Positions 7,472 through 16,655 of a stretch of 64,000 nt of DNA are shown piece after piece. The position numbers and the translations under genes were made by a program. The DNA comes from JAKOVR01 sp031415655. GTDB taxonomy: Bacteria > Actinomycetota > Acidimicrobiia > Acidimicrobiales > Acidimicrobilacustridaceae. The stretch is from contig JANOSD010000031.1 of the NCBI GenBank assembly GCA_031415655.1, positions 1-64,000 of the forward strand. The letters run 5' to 3'. The notes beneath the pieces were generated by a model, which saw nothing but the letters and a program-made list of their open reading frames with translations, was not told where the DNA came from and did not search any database. Numbering within the stretch: the stretch's first letter is position 1; the number at the start of each line of letters is the position of its first letter.

Positions 7472-8029
7472 GTGGCCGAAGGTAAAAAGGTGCAGAAGAA
7501 GAAAGTGACCGCCGGAGGGCGAGTCACCGCCAAGGCGAGTGCGTCCGATGCCTCGTTGGGTGGAGAAGGCGCGGTGTTCGACGAGCTCGATGATGCCGCC
7601 GTCGTAGAGGTTCCCGACGTTCCGGTCGCCAAGGCAGCCAGCTCCGCCGACACGGTCCCCGCCTCGGGTACGAAGGCTCGCAAGGCCGCCGCCACAAGTG
7701 GCAGCGGTCCAAAGCTCACCTCGTCCACCGGCGACCAGCACACCACCGACAAGCCCAAGCGCACCTCAGGCCGGGTCACGGAAAAGGGCTCCGACGGCAA
7801 GGGCCGACCGGCGGCATCCACTCGTTACACCCCGCCGGCCGACCGCGTGATGGAGATGCCGAGCCCGTGGTACATCCCGTCGATCATGTTCACGCTGTGG
7901 GGCCTCGGGATCGTCATGATCTTCTTGAACTACGTGGAACTGCTGCCGGGAGCCCAGAGCAACTGGTACCTGCTCGGCGGCCTCGGAGCAATCCTCACCG
8001 GCATCATTGTGGCTACGCAGTACCGCTGA
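7472..8029 (+). CDS. crgA: Cell division protein CrgA
   Basis: 185 residues. The C-terminal ~80 match CrgA: PSPWYIPSIMFTLWGLGIVM is the first membrane helix, NYVELLPGAQSNWYL is the external loop, and the second helix ends IIVATQYR. CrgA is a membrane protein that helps recruit septal peptidoglycan enzymes and FtsZ partners in actinobacteria. The N-terminal ~105 residues are a Lys/Ala/Thr-rich, probably disordered cytoplasmic extension, much longer than in Streptomyces or Mycobacterium. The start is GTG 7472. The promoter region (7351-7471) is shared with the divergent amidotransferase gene. Confidence 0.88.
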   Translation: MAEGKKVQKKKVTAGGRVTAKASASDASLGGEGAVFDELDDAAVVEVPDVPVAKAASSADTVPASGTKARKAAATSGSGPKLTSSTGDQHTTDKPKRTSGRVTEKGSDGKGRPAASTRYTPPADRVMEMPSPWYIPSIMFTLWGLGIVMIFLNYVELLPGAQSNWYLLGGLGAILTGIIVATQYR

Positions 8030-8058
8030 GCACGACGGCTGCCTGATCCGCGAGACGG

Positions 8059-8319
8059 CTACTCGAACACCGGGGCCACGAGATCCATGTCCTCGAGGCA
8101 GTGACGCGGCGCTTGGGGATCTTCGTTGGGGGAGATCGTCATGCGCACCTCAGCGCCGCAAATACTGCAGCGATACATGATCTTCACCTTGCGCAGCTCC
8201 CCTGCCGGCGGTGGCTCGGGGAGTGGATTGGCGAGGCCGCGAAGCACCGCCAAACCGACCTTCATAATGAGAAGGAAGACACCGAAGGCGAGGACGATCC
8301 GAAAGAGGGTTCCGAGCAT
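8059..8319 (-). CDS. Membrane-anchored zinc-ribbon-like hypothetical protein
   Basis: 86 residues from ATG 8319. One N-terminal hydrophobic helix (TLFRIVLAFGVFLLIMKVGL) is followed by a Pro-rich linker and a small C-terminal domain with YRCSICGAEV and, further on, RHCLEDM. The C-X2-C plus His-Cys looks like a zinc ribbon facing the cytoplasm. It resembles short conserved actinobacterial proteins of unknown role. The frame extends to 8388, but the added residues look non-coding. Confidence 0.6.
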   Translation of the reverse strand: MLGTLFRIVLAFGVFLLIMKVGLAVLRGLANPLPEPPPAGELRKVKIMYRCSICGAEVRMTISPNEDPQAPRHCLEDMDLVAPVFE

Positions 8320-8429
8320 GAGTGTTGGTGCGGTCTCGGCGTAACCGCCGGGGCCTACGATCGTCAGCCTACGGCCGGGCCCCACCAACCCAAAAAGGTG
8401 GAGCTGGCTTCGACTTCGAAGGGAACCTC

Positions 8430-9374
8430 ATGCGTCCGCTGTCTTTCATCCCCGTGACCGTCCTTGCGGCAGCGATCACATTCAGTGGCTGCGCCAAACA
8501 GGAGTCCACGTCTGCCGTTGCCACGGCCGACTCACCGACCGCATCGGCAGCCCCGGGGTCGTCCGCTCCACCGGCCACCTCGGCGCCGGAAGCAGATCCG
8601 AACGCCAAGTTCATCGCCGACGCCGATGCCATCTGTGCGGCGGCCAACGCCAAGCTGAAAGCACTCGACGAGCCAACGAGCGACCAGGGTTTCATCGACT
8701 ATTTCACCGCAGCGATGCCGGGGGTGAAACAACAGGTGGAGGACCTCGAGAAGCTCGGAGCCCCGCCTGCGGACGGGGACGTTTGGGAAGCAGGGTTCGG
8801 TGCGCAGAAAAAGTTCGCCACCCGACTGGAAGAACTTCTTGAAACTCCCGGCATCGATGCAGACACGTTGCTGAACGACAGCGAACTGGAAGCCTTTCAA
8901 GAGGAAGGCAAAGCGGGTGCGGCGAAGTTCGGGCTCAAGGTCTGTGGGAAGTCCGTTTCCTCGGGGTCCTCCACGGGTGGTAGTTCGGCGAACGGCGGCG
9001 GATCAACTACCAGTACGACCAGGTCCGGTGGTGGCCTTGGTGGCAAGACCAACGGTGGGTCTTCCGGTCAGTCAACCACCACCTCCAAGAAGCCAGCGCC
9101 GTCGGGTGGCGGCTCGGGCACCGGGTCAGGTTCGGTGTTCGATGCCGATACCTGTTTGACGCTGGCAACCGCCAACCTCAGCCTCGTACTCGCCACCACC
9201 GCCACCGAGGCGGAGGAGGCAGCGCAGGAACTACTCGCTCTCACGCCCCCGACCGAGGTAAAGGTGGCGATCGAAATTCTGGTCGATGGTCCGGGACTCC
9301 AGATAGACGACAACGGCAGGACGTCGGCGGCGAGTGAAGTCATCGATTCGTGGTCGGACTCGGTCTGCTCCTGA
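8430..9374 (+). CDS. Secreted lipoprotein of unknown function
   Basis: 314 residues from ATG 8430. The signal peptide RPLSFIPVTVLAAAITFSGC ends in a lipobox (FSGC), so the mature protein should be lipid-anchored outside the membrane. After a Ser/Thr/Ala/Pro linker come two small helical Cys-containing segments, at ~residues 50-170 and ~245-314 (DADAICAAANAKLKALDEP; DTCLTLATANLSLVLA). A Gly/Ser/Thr-rich spacer joins them. It resembles paired four-helix or Cys-pair modules seen in secreted actinobacterial proteins. No enzyme motif is visible. Confidence 0.65.
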   Translation: MRPLSFIPVTVLAAAITFSGCAKQESTSAVATADSPTASAAPGSSAPPATSAPEADPNAKFIADADAICAAANAKLKALDEPTSDQGFIDYFTAAMPGVKQQVEDLEKLGAPPADGDVWEAGFGAQKKFATRLEELLETPGIDADTLLNDSELEAFQEEGKAGAAKFGLKVCGKSVSSGSSTGGSSANGGGSTTSTTRSGGGLGGKTNGGSSGQSTTTSKKPAPSGGGSGTGSGSVFDADTCLTLATANLSLVLATTATEAEEAAQELLALTPPTEVKVAIEILVDGPGLQIDDNGRTSAASEVIDSWSDSVCS

Positions 9375-9548
9375 TCGGCTGATCGTCGGCGCACCCCCGG
9401 TCACTCGAACCTTCGGTCGGTCGAACCTTCGGTCGGTCGGAGACTGTCTGGTCCGCAACCACGGACCTCGTCGCTCCAGGCCCCGCCGAGCTGCTCCCCG
9501 GTGGGCAGAGCGGCAGAAGCAACGTGTGGCCACACGCTCGTGGGCGCG

Positions 9549-9580
9549 ATGGAGGCCCGGCATCGTTGCCGGGCCTCCAT
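9549..9580. terminator. Strong hairpin 3' of the thiolase gene
   Basis: Perfect 14-bp arms ATGGAGGCCCGGCA (9549-9562) and its complement (9567-9580) close a TCGT tetraloop. It lies 30 bp past the thiolase stop and faces the lipoprotein gene from the other side. Neither strand has a T-tract after it, so it may be a U-poor terminator or an mRNA-stabilising stem shared by both genes. Confidence 0.6.
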
Positions 9581-9609
9581 CAAAATCGTTCGGTAGGAAC
9601 GGTCGAGAT

Positions 9610-10839
9610 TCAGTCGAGACGTTCGATGATGGTGGCGTTGGCCATGCCGCCACCCTCACACATCGTCTGAAGGCCGTAGCGGCCGCCGGTGCGCTCGAGC
9701 TCGTTGAGCAACGTGGCCATGAGCTTGGTGCCGGAGCAGCCGAGCGGGTGACCGAGGGCAATGGCGCCGCCGTTCACGTTGACCTTGCTCATATCGGCCT
9801 TGATTTCCTTTTCCCACGAGAGCACAACTGAGGCGAACGCCTCGTTGATCTCGACGAGGTCGATGTCCTCGATCGTGAGGCCGCTCTTCTCGAGCACCTT
9901 TTGGGTGGCCGGGATCGGGCCCGTGAGCATCTCGATGGGATCGACGCCGGCGAGGGCGAAGGTGTGGAATCGGGCACGGGGCTTGAGACCAAGCTCCTTG
10001 GCCTTCTCTTCGCTCATGATGAGCATGGCCGAGGCACCGTCGGTGATCTGGCTGGAGTTGGCCGCAGTGACCTTGCCTTCAGGGGTGAAGGCGGGCTTGA
10101 GGTTGGCGAGGATCTCCATCGTGGTGTCGCGGAGGCCCTCATCTTTCGTGACCATCTCGCCGCTCTGGATGACCTTGCCGGTGGGCTTGCGGGTGGTGGG
10201 ATCGATCTCCACGCGCTTTTCGGTGACCGGGATGATCTCGTTGGCGAAGCGGCCTTCAGCGGTGGCGATCGCGGCGCGTTCTTGGCTCTGAAGGCCGAAG
10301 GCGTCGAGGTCCTCACGGGTGAGGCCCCACTTGTCGGCGATGATCTCGGCCGAGATGCCCTGGCCTACAAGACCCTTGTGCCCGGGGTATTGCTCCTGAT
10401 CCGCGTAACGAAGACCGACGGTGGGCCCGAAGGGGGCGCCGACGCCGTCGACCATGACCGACGCGCCCATCCACACGAGGCTCATGACCTCGACGCCGGC
10501 AGCGATCACGATGTCGTGCGCTCCGGACATAACCGCCTGGGCGGCGAAGTGGGCGGCTTGCTGGCTCGACCCGCACTGGCGATCGATAGTGGTGGACGGG
10601 ACGCTCTCGGGCCAGCCGGCGGCGAGCACGGCGTTGCGGCCCACGTTGAGGCTCTGGGCGCCAACCTGCATGACACACCCCATGATCACGTCTTCGACGA
10701 GGGCTGGATCGAGGTTGTTGCGCTCTTGGAGGGCCTTGAGGCACTCCGCTGCGAGGTCGGCTGGATGCCAGCCGGAGAGTTTGCCGTTGCGCTTGCCGCC
10801 GGCAGTACGGACGGCATCGACGATGACCGCATTCCCCAT
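9610..10839 (-). CDS. Acetyl-CoA acyltransferase (thiolase)
   Basis: A 409-residue thiolase II-type enzyme that cleaves 3-ketoacyl-CoA with CoA (beta-oxidation) or condenses acetyl-CoA. The nucleophile Cys is in TIDRQCGSSQQAAHF (~residue 88). The other catalytic motifs are EINEAFASV (NEAFA) and the second Cys in GGAIALGHPLGCSGTK. AAGGAGC sits just before ATG 10839 on the minus strand. The frame extends upstream without homology. It is divergent from the acyl-CoA synthetase gene across a TetR-type palindrome, so the two are probably co-regulated in fatty acid use. Confidence 0.93.
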   Translation of the reverse strand: MGNAVIVDAVRTAGGKRNGKLSGWHPADLAAECLKALQERNNLDPALVEDVIMGCVMQVGAQSLNVGRNAVLAAGWPESVPSTTIDRQCGSSQQAAHFAAQAVMSGAHDIVIAAGVEVMSLVWMGASVMVDGVGAPFGPTVGLRYADQEQYPGHKGLVGQGISAEIIADKWGLTREDLDAFGLQSQERAAIATAEGRFANEIIPVTEKRVEIDPTTRKPTGKVIQSGEMVTKDEGLRDTTMEILANLKPAFTPEGKVTAANSSQITDGASAMLIMSEEKAKELGLKPRARFHTFALAGVDPIEMLTGPIPATQKVLEKSGLTIEDIDLVEINEAFASVVLSWEKEIKADMSKVNVNGGAIALGHPLGCSGTKLMATLLNELERTGGRYGLQTMCEGGGMANATIIERLD

Positions 10840-10914
10840 GGGTGCTCCTTGGTGTTTGGCCATCCCCTCGGGCCCGCGGGTGCGGTGTCCGGGCGATGGG
10901 CCCCGGTGTCGGTC

Positions 10915-10940
10915 GACTCTTGACCGCTCGGTCAAGAGTC
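10915..10940. promoter_or_regulatory. TetR-type operator palindrome
   Basis: GACTCTTGAC and its complement GTCAAGAGTC flank CGCTCG. The core CTTGACCGCTCGGTCAAG is a perfect palindrome of the TTGACCG-N2-CGGTCAA type bound by many TetR-family repressors. It sits between the divergent thiolase and acyl-CoA synthetase starts, 76 bp from one and 109 bp from the other. No regulator gene lies next to it in this window. Confidence 0.65.
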
Positions 10941-11048
10941 TTACCGAGCGACCGGAAAACCGCAACCCCGACCCGTGAGCGACCTCCACGAATCGCACTA
11001 CGATGTGGCCGCCGAAGACCCGCCCGGCGGTGATTGCGAGGAGCCTCC

Positions 11049-12854
11049 ATGCCTACTGACCCCATCTCGTCCGACGAACTCCGCGACCTTGTCGCCGGTC
11101 AAACGATTCCGAGTGAGTTCCTAAAGACGGTAAAGGCTCATCCCAACCAGACGGCGTTGCGGTGGCAGGACGAAGCCACCGGTGAGTGGTCGTCCATGGC
11201 CTATCGCGCCTACGCCGACTTCGTGGGTCACACCGCCGGCTGGTACCGCCACCTCGGTGTGCAGCCGGGCGATCGCATCGTCCTCATGATGCGCAACGTG
11301 CCGCAGTTCCACGCATGCGATATGGCCGCCTATTTTTGCGGGGCGACACCGGTGAGCATTTACAACTCGTCGTCGTCGGAACAGATTGAGTACCTCGTGA
11401 ACCACTCGGGCGCCGTGTTGGTGGTGGTCGAAAACCAATCCTTCCTCGATCGTTTCCTCGCCGTGCGCGATCAGCTCCCTACGGTGCGCAACATCGTTCT
11501 CCTGAACGGCGATGCGCCGGAAGGCGTGCTCGGCAAGGTCGACGATCCCCGCGAGTCCGTCGACCTTGACGCTTCGGCGGCGCTGTGCACGCCTGATCAG
11601 CTCGCCACGATGATCTACACGTCGGGCACCACCGGTCCCCCGAAGGGCGTCATGCTCACCCACGCCAACGTCGCCTGGACGGTAGAGAGCCTCAAGCGCG
11701 GTATTCCCTTCACCGACTTCGTCGGCAAACGCGTCATCTCGTATCTCCCGATGGCCCACATCGCTGAACGCATGACCTCGCACTATGCCGGCGCTTTCTT
11801 CGGCTACGAGATCACCTGCTGCCCTGATCCCTCCGGCATCGCCGGCTACATGAAAGAGGTGCGCCCGAACTTCATGTTCGGCGTGCCTCGCGTATGGGAG
11901 AAGCTCTACGCCGGTATCAACGCCGCTCTCGCCCTCGACCCCGACAGGGCGGCCCAGTTCAACGACGGCGTCGCGGCTGCGATGCCCTTGGCGGAGAAGG
12001 TCGACTGGGGAACCGCCACCGAGGAGGAGCAGGCCACATGGGACTTCCTCCAGTCGGTGTTCGCTGGGGTGCGGGCGCTGATCGGGCTCGACGAGTGCGA
12101 ATCAGCGGTCACCGGCGCAGCGCCTATCCCGGCCGAAATGCTGCGTTGGTTTCGGGCGATCGGCATCCCACTCTCGGAGATCTACGGCATGAGCGAGTCG
12201 AGTGGGCCCATGACCTGGACCGCCACGAAGGTGAAGGCCGGCACCGTCGGCCCGGCGATCGCTGGTTGTGAGGTGAAGTTGGCGGAAGACGGCGAGATCA
12301 TCTGTCGTGGAGGCAATGTGTTCCAGGGGTACCTCAACGACCCCGAGAAAACCGCCGAAGCGCTCGACGACGAGGGTTGGCTGCACTCCGGCGACATCGG
12401 GGTGATCGATGACGACGGCTATGTGAAGATCGTCGACCGCAAGAAGGAACTGATCATCACCGCCGGCGGCAAGAACATCAGCCCCGCGAATCTCGAAGCA
12501 GCTCTCAAGATGATTTCGATCGTGGGGCAGGCCTGCGCCATTGGCGATCAACGACCGTTCGTGTCGGCATTGGTGGTGCTCGACCCCGAGGTGGCTCCGG
12601 CCTGGGCGGCGGCGCAAGGCCTCGGCACGCTTTCCCTCGCTGAGCTCGCCACGCACGAACGGGTGCTCGCCGAGATCGACACACAACTCGAGAAGGTCAT
12701 GGCCAGCTTCAACAACGCCGAGCGGGTGAAGAAGGTGCGGGTAATCGGCGAGGAGTGGCTGCCGGACACCGACCTCCTCACCCCGACCGCCAAACTGAAA
12801 CGCCGCGGTGTGCACGCAAAGTACGCGGCGGAGATCGAATCGCTGTACTCCTGA
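11049..12854 (+). CDS. Long-chain acyl-CoA synthetase (AMP-forming)
   Basis: A 601-residue member of the adenylate-forming enzyme family (FadD15-like), which activates fatty acids with ATP and CoA. Motifs in order: the P-loop YTSGTTGPPKGVMLTH (~residue 194), YLPMAHIAERM, the adenine-binding YGMSESSG, and GWLHSGDIGVIDDDGY with the hinge DRKKELIITAGGKNI. GAGGAGC 7 nt before ATG 11049 decides the start over the longer frame from 11034. It diverges from the thiolase gene. The substrate chain length is inferred only from overall similarity. Confidence 0.92.
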   Translation: MPTDPISSDELRDLVAGQTIPSEFLKTVKAHPNQTALRWQDEATGEWSSMAYRAYADFVGHTAGWYRHLGVQPGDRIVLMMRNVPQFHACDMAAYFCGATPVSIYNSSSSEQIEYLVNHSGAVLVVVENQSFLDRFLAVRDQLPTVRNIVLLNGDAPEGVLGKVDDPRESVDLDASAALCTPDQLATMIYTSGTTGPPKGVMLTHANVAWTVESLKRGIPFTDFVGKRVISYLPMAHIAERMTSHYAGAFFGYEITCCPDPSGIAGYMKEVRPNFMFGVPRVWEKLYAGINAALALDPDRAAQFNDGVAAAMPLAEKVDWGTATEEEQATWDFLQSVFAGVRALIGLDECESAVTGAAPIPAEMLRWFRAIGIPLSEIYGMSESSGPMTWTATKVKAGTVGPAIAGCEVKLAEDGEIICRGGNVFQGYLNDPEKTAEALDDEGWLHSGDIGVIDDDGYVKIVDRKKELIITAGGKNISPANLEAALKMISIVGQACAIGDQRPFVSALVVLDPEVAPAWAAAQGLGTLSLAELATHERVLAEIDTQLEKVMASFNNAERVKKVRVIGEEWLPDTDLLTPTAKLKRRGVHAKYAAEIESLYS

Positions 12855-12881
12855 TTCGCACTCCTGCTCGGATCTGGCACC

Positions 12882-13199
12882 ATGGTGGCTATGGCCTCTG
12901 AGCTCATCACCATGCCGGTCGAGACCCTCGACCCCCTCGCCGTTCCGGTCACCGACGACGGCGACCATGAACGTTTCGCCCACATCGTTAAAAAGGACGA
13001 CCAGATGGCGGGCTACGTCATGGGGGCGATGGTCACTGCGCTCTGCGGCAAGAAGTGGATTCCGAGCCGCGACCCGGAGAAATACCCGGTGTGTCCCACC
13101 TGCGTCGAAGTGTGGTCAATGATGAAACTCGGCGGCGGGGGCGGCGATTCGGGCTCCGGCGATTCGGGCTCCGGGGATTCGGGCTCGGGGGGCACCTGA
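12882..13199 (+). CDS. DUF3039 family protein
   Basis: 105 residues. The conserved part is HERFAHIVKKDDQMAGYVMG, then TALCGKKWIPSRDPEKYPVC and PTCVEVW. The Cys residues in ALCGK and CPTC suggest a small zinc-binding module. DUF3039 proteins are widespread in actinobacteria without known function. The tail is three in-frame GDSGS repeats after a Gly run, encoded by a tandem 15-bp repeat at ~13145-13190. Start codons at 12882 (GTG/ATG cluster) or 12891 are both possible. Confidence 0.8.
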   Translation: MVAMASELITMPVETLDPLAVPVTDDGDHERFAHIVKKDDQMAGYVMGAMVTALCGKKWIPSRDPEKYPVCPTCVEVWSMMKLGGGGGDSGSGDSGSGDSGSGGT

Positions 13200-13236
13200 G
13201 CCTCGGGTCAGCCACGAGCCGAAAATGGCCCATTCG

Positions 13237-14481
13237 TCAACGGGTGGCGCGTAGGAGCCGTCGTTCCGACGCAATTCGGTTACCGGCGAAGTGAATCGCC
13301 AGCGTTACCCATGCGACGGTGGCCAGAAGGGCGACCGTCGCGAACGTCAACGACAAGGTGCCGCGCACGCCGTCTCGCAAGGCCAATGCCGGACCCATGA
13401 TTGGCACCATTGCGGTCGCAAACGTGGCAGGGAGATCGGGCTGGAGGAAGAAGACCACCCCCACCACGATGAACGGAATGGCGAAGAAGTCGCCGAGGCC
13501 CACTGCGTCGTCGGTTCCAACGCCCACGGAGCCGGCCAGACAGCCGCAGCCGGTGGCGAGTGCCCCGAGAGCCACCGCCGCGCCGACACCGAGCAGCGCC
13601 ATCCGTGCTACCTCGCCGAGTGGTTGTTGTAAGCCTTCTACGGGAAGCGCGGTGGTGAGGAGGATGAGGCCTTGGGCGACGATCAACTGGAGTACGGCGA
13701 CGGGGAACACGCCCACAGCCAACGCCGCGGCTAACCGCCGGCGGGGGAGCGGAAGGAGCAGCATTGGTTCCAGCGTTCGTTGTTCTTGGCTCCGGCCGAA
13801 CGCCCCCGTCACCGAACTCACGGTGCCCAGGCACAAGATGCAGGCCATCGCGGCGAGGGCCGACGCGAGCTGGTTTCGGTTCACCCTCGGGTCCTGTTTG
13901 ACCTCTCGGACCAGCGTGTCGATCGGCGTCGGTAGGGGATCGAGTCCGGCTGGTGCGCGGTCGGTTCCGTCCACTGACGTTTTGAGTTCGATGCCTTGCA
14001 GCCGAATCAGCAAAAGATTGAGCGCCTCCTGGGAGCCGTTGTTGGCGGCGCGGTAGTACACCCGCATTTCCGTGAGTTCTCCCCGAGCGATGCGGTCATC
14101 GAGCCCTTCGGGCAAGGTGAGGCCCGCGGTAGCGCGCGACGAGGTGACCCACTCGGCGGCGTCGTCGGCCACTCGCACGACGAGCCGATCCGAAGAAAGC
14201 TCGGCAAAGAACTTCGTGGCACCGCGAACGTCGCCGTCGACGGCGATGCTGAAGGTGATTCGCTCGGCCCGATCCTGCGTCGCGCTGGTGGTGACGCCGA
14301 CGCCGGCAAAGAGCACCGCGAACAAGACCCCGGTCAGCAAGGTGACCGTCCATGTCCCCGGACGCCGGAGCAGGTCAATTGCCGTCATTCGCGCAACGGC
14401 TCGCGCCGCGCTCATGGCGGCAACGGTTTCGCCGTGGCCCTCCGCGTGGCCTGCGCTCGTGTTTTTGTCACCGGAGGTCAT
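13237..14481 (-). CDS. ABC-2 type exporter permease (NatB-like), second subunit
   Basis: 414 residues from ATG 14481, whose ATGA overlaps the stop of the upstream permease. Topology: one N-terminal helix (GTWTVTLLTGVLFAVLFAGV), a large external domain (~residues 65-210), then about five membrane helices in the C-terminal half, as in NatB-type permeases. It is the third gene of an ATPase-permease-permease operon. The C-terminus holds the last helix (FATVALLATVAWVTLAIHF). The substrate is unknown; NatAB exports sodium, but related systems move other ions or peptides. Confidence 0.8.
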   Translation of the reverse strand: MTSGDKNTSAGHAEGHGETVAAMSAARAVARMTAIDLLRRPGTWTVTLLTGVLFAVLFAGVGVTTSATQDRAERITFSIAVDGDVRGATKFFAELSSDRLVVRVADDAAEWVTSSRATAGLTLPEGLDDRIARGELTEMRVYYRAANNGSQEALNLLLIRLQGIELKTSVDGTDRAPAGLDPLPTPIDTLVREVKQDPRVNRNQLASALAAMACILCLGTVSSVTGAFGRSQEQRTLEPMLLLPLPRRRLAAALAVGVFPVAVLQLIVAQGLILLTTALPVEGLQQPLGEVARMALLGVGAAVALGALATGCGCLAGSVGVGTDDAVGLGDFFAIPFIVVGVVFFLQPDLPATFATAMVPIMGPALALRDGVRGTLSLTFATVALLATVAWVTLAIHFAGNRIASERRLLRATR

Positions 14482-15722
14482 GCGACGCGAAGCACCGTGC
14501 GTTCGGCGTCGAACACTCGAGCGGCGAGGCGAAGGAACAGTGTCGTGAGGGCCAACGCGCTGGCACACGCAACGAGGAGTGCGAGCAAACTGCCGCCGCC
14601 ATTGAGGATGTCCCGCAGGGCGGAAACGGCGCCGACGATGGGTAACACCGCAAACCCTGCTGGCCGGGGGAACTCGCCCAGCGCAGTGACGGCGGCAACG
14701 AGTGAGGTGAGGATGAGCGAGATCGCCGTTCCGAGTGTGACGTGCTCCTGGCTTCTTGCCGCCGTGCCAATGAACAGGCCGCAGGCCACCATGGGGGCGG
14801 CCAGCACCAGAGCGACGACCGCGGTGGTCGCTGCCGCCACGAGGCCGGCACCGGGACCAGCCCGAAGGTTGCCGGCGATCGCGGCGTAGCCGATGATCAC
14901 GAGTAGGACCGGCGATGCGGCGGTGAGTCCGAGGCCGAGCTCAGCGATGGCCTTCGCTCGCGCGAGGTCGGTTCGCCGGAGCGGCAACAGAAGCTGGGCC
15001 ATGATGAGTCCGCGATTGTTGCGGCCCAGAATGCGGGTGGCCGTCCCGTTCACGAGCATCGCCGCCTGGAGCACGATCAGGGCGGGCACGATTTGGGCGG
15101 AGAGCTCTCGTGTGCCGGCCTGGGTGCGCTGCACGTTGATTCGATCAATGGTGAACCGTTGCAGCGTGGCGGTGCCGTCGATCGCTTCGGACGGGTCCGC
15201 GAGCCCAGTTTGCGTCCCCGGGCGTGGGCTGTCGAGAGCGTCAATCATCTGACCTCGATACACCTCGGCGAGCCCGGCGCGCAGGTTTGCGGTTGCGGCT
15301 CGCGATGCTGGTGACACTGTGGTCTGGATCACTTCGAGGGCGGCAGGTTCACGGGCCTTGATCAGGGCGTCGAGTCCGTTGGGGACAATGAGACCGATGT
15401 CAGCGCCGTTGGCGGTGGCGAGGGCGGCATCTCCCGTTGCCACAAAGGTCAACTTCTGGCTTTCGAGGAGGGCAATGGTGGTCCGCATGCCTTCGAGGTC
15501 GCCCTGGACTGCTACCCGGTATGGCGTGTCACGAGTGGGGTCGGCACCGCGGGTGGCGAGCGACGCCCCGAGGACCACGACGAACAACACGATCGGGGTG
15601 AGCGCCCGCACCAGTAGTTGGCGGCGGCCCCGGAGCCCGTCGAGCAACTCTTGGCGGGCGGTGGCGACGAGTTCTTGTCGGCGCTGCGCACGGTCGACCT
15701 CGTGTGGTGGACCATCGGTCAT
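14478..15722 (-). CDS. ABC-2 type exporter permease (NatB-like), first subunit
   Basis: 414 residues with the same plan as the downstream permease. A basic N-terminus is followed by one helix (LLVRALTPIVLFVVVLGASL), an external domain of ~200 residues, and a C-terminal bundle of about five helices (for example GLVAAATTAVVALVLAAPMV). The two permeases share the layout and probably form a heterodimer. It overlaps the ATPase gene upstream and the second permease downstream by ATGA, which implies coupled translation. Confidence 0.8.
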   Translation of the reverse strand: MTDGPPHEVDRAQRRQELVATARQELLDGLRGRRQLLVRALTPIVLFVVVLGASLATRGADPTRDTPYRVAVQGDLEGMRTTIALLESQKLTFVATGDAALATANGADIGLIVPNGLDALIKAREPAALEVIQTTVSPASRAATANLRAGLAEVYRGQMIDALDSPRPGTQTGLADPSEAIDGTATLQRFTIDRINVQRTQAGTRELSAQIVPALIVLQAAMLVNGTATRILGRNNRGLIMAQLLLPLRRTDLARAKAIAELGLGLTAASPVLLVIIGYAAIAGNLRAGPGAGLVAAATTAVVALVLAAPMVACGLFIGTAARSQEHVTLGTAISLILTSLVAAVTALGEFPRPAGFAVLPIVGAVSALRDILNGGGSLLALLVACASALALTTLFLRLAARVFDAERTVLRVA

Positions 15723-16486
15723 CGGGATCCGACCGCGGATTCCTGGGGGAAAGGCGCGTCGAATGCCGACGACGCCAGAATCCGTACAAAGGCCTCGCGG
15801 AAGTTGGCGGCCCCGCTTGACTCGACGAGTTCATCGGGGGTGCTGTCGACTACCACCCGCCCATCCACGATGCCCACCACGCGGGAGGCGAGACGTTCGG
15901 CCTCTTCGAGCCGGTGGGTAGAGAGCAGCACGGTTTTGTTGCCGCTGACCTCTTCGAGTCGGAGGAGGTCCTCCAATGCAGCGGCGGCCACGACGTCAAG
16001 GCCGGAAGTTGGCTCGTCGAGCAAGAGAATGGGTGGGTCGTGCACGATGGCCCGGCAGAGCGAGACCTTCTGACGGTTGCCCTTCGACAACGTGCCGGTT
16101 CGAGCGTCCAAGTGGCTCGCCACCCCGAGGGCTTCGACCAACATCTCGATGCGTTTGGTAGCGCTCGTCGTTGATGCTCCGTAGGCGCGGGCGGTGAACA
16201 GCAGTTGCTCACGCACGGTGAGCCGATCAAGCAGCCCCGGTTCTTCGGTGACGAGACCAATGATTCGGCGCGCCCCTTCGGGATCGGCCGCAATGTCGAC
16301 GCCGTTGACATGGACGGTGCCGGAGTCCGGTCGCAACAGCGTGGAAAGAACCCGCATCGTGGTGGTCTTGCCTGCCCCGTTCGGACCGAGCAGACCAGTG
16401 ACTTGGCCTGTTGGCGCGCAGAAGGTCACGCCGTCGATAACGGCGCGGCCACCGAGCGATTTCACGAGACCGACTACTTCTATCAC
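15719..16486 (-). CDS. ABC transporter ATP-binding protein (NatA-like)
   Basis: A 255-residue nucleotide-binding subunit of an exporter. Walker A is GLLGPNGAGKTTTMRVL, the Q-loop region is LVTEEPGL, and the signature LSKGNRQKVSLCRAI deviates slightly from LSGGQ. Walker B is PILLLDEPTSGLD and the H-loop is LLSTHRLEEAERL. The start is GTG 16486 with GGGAG upstream. It is the first gene of the three-gene operon. Confidence 0.9.
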   Translation of the reverse strand: MIEVVGLVKSLGGRAVIDGVTFCAPTGQVTGLLGPNGAGKTTTMRVLSTLLRPDSGTVHVNGVDIAADPEGARRIIGLVTEEPGLLDRLTVREQLLFTARAYGASTTSATKRIEMLVEALGVASHLDARTGTLSKGNRQKVSLCRAIVHDPPILLLDEPTSGLDVVAAAALEDLLRLEEVSGNKTVLLSTHRLEEAERLASRVVGIVDGRVVVDSTPDELVESSGAANFREAFVRILASSAFDAPFPQESAVGSR

Positions 16487-16655
16487 TAGGACTCCCTACG
16501 AAGGTGCGGGCGGAGCAGCCGGCGTGGGGCTGTTGGGCCCCCGCCAGTCTGCACCGTGTGCAACCCACTCGGAGGGCTATGCCCTGTCGGAGAAATGCAT
16601 TACCGATCGGGCGCACGTGGCAGAGTTTTGCATCGTCAGAGAATGAGGAGCAGTC

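Noticed and set aside
9901..10923. A 340-codon plus-strand frame
   Set aside because: Antisense to the thiolase gene, which has a ribosome site and catalytic motifs.
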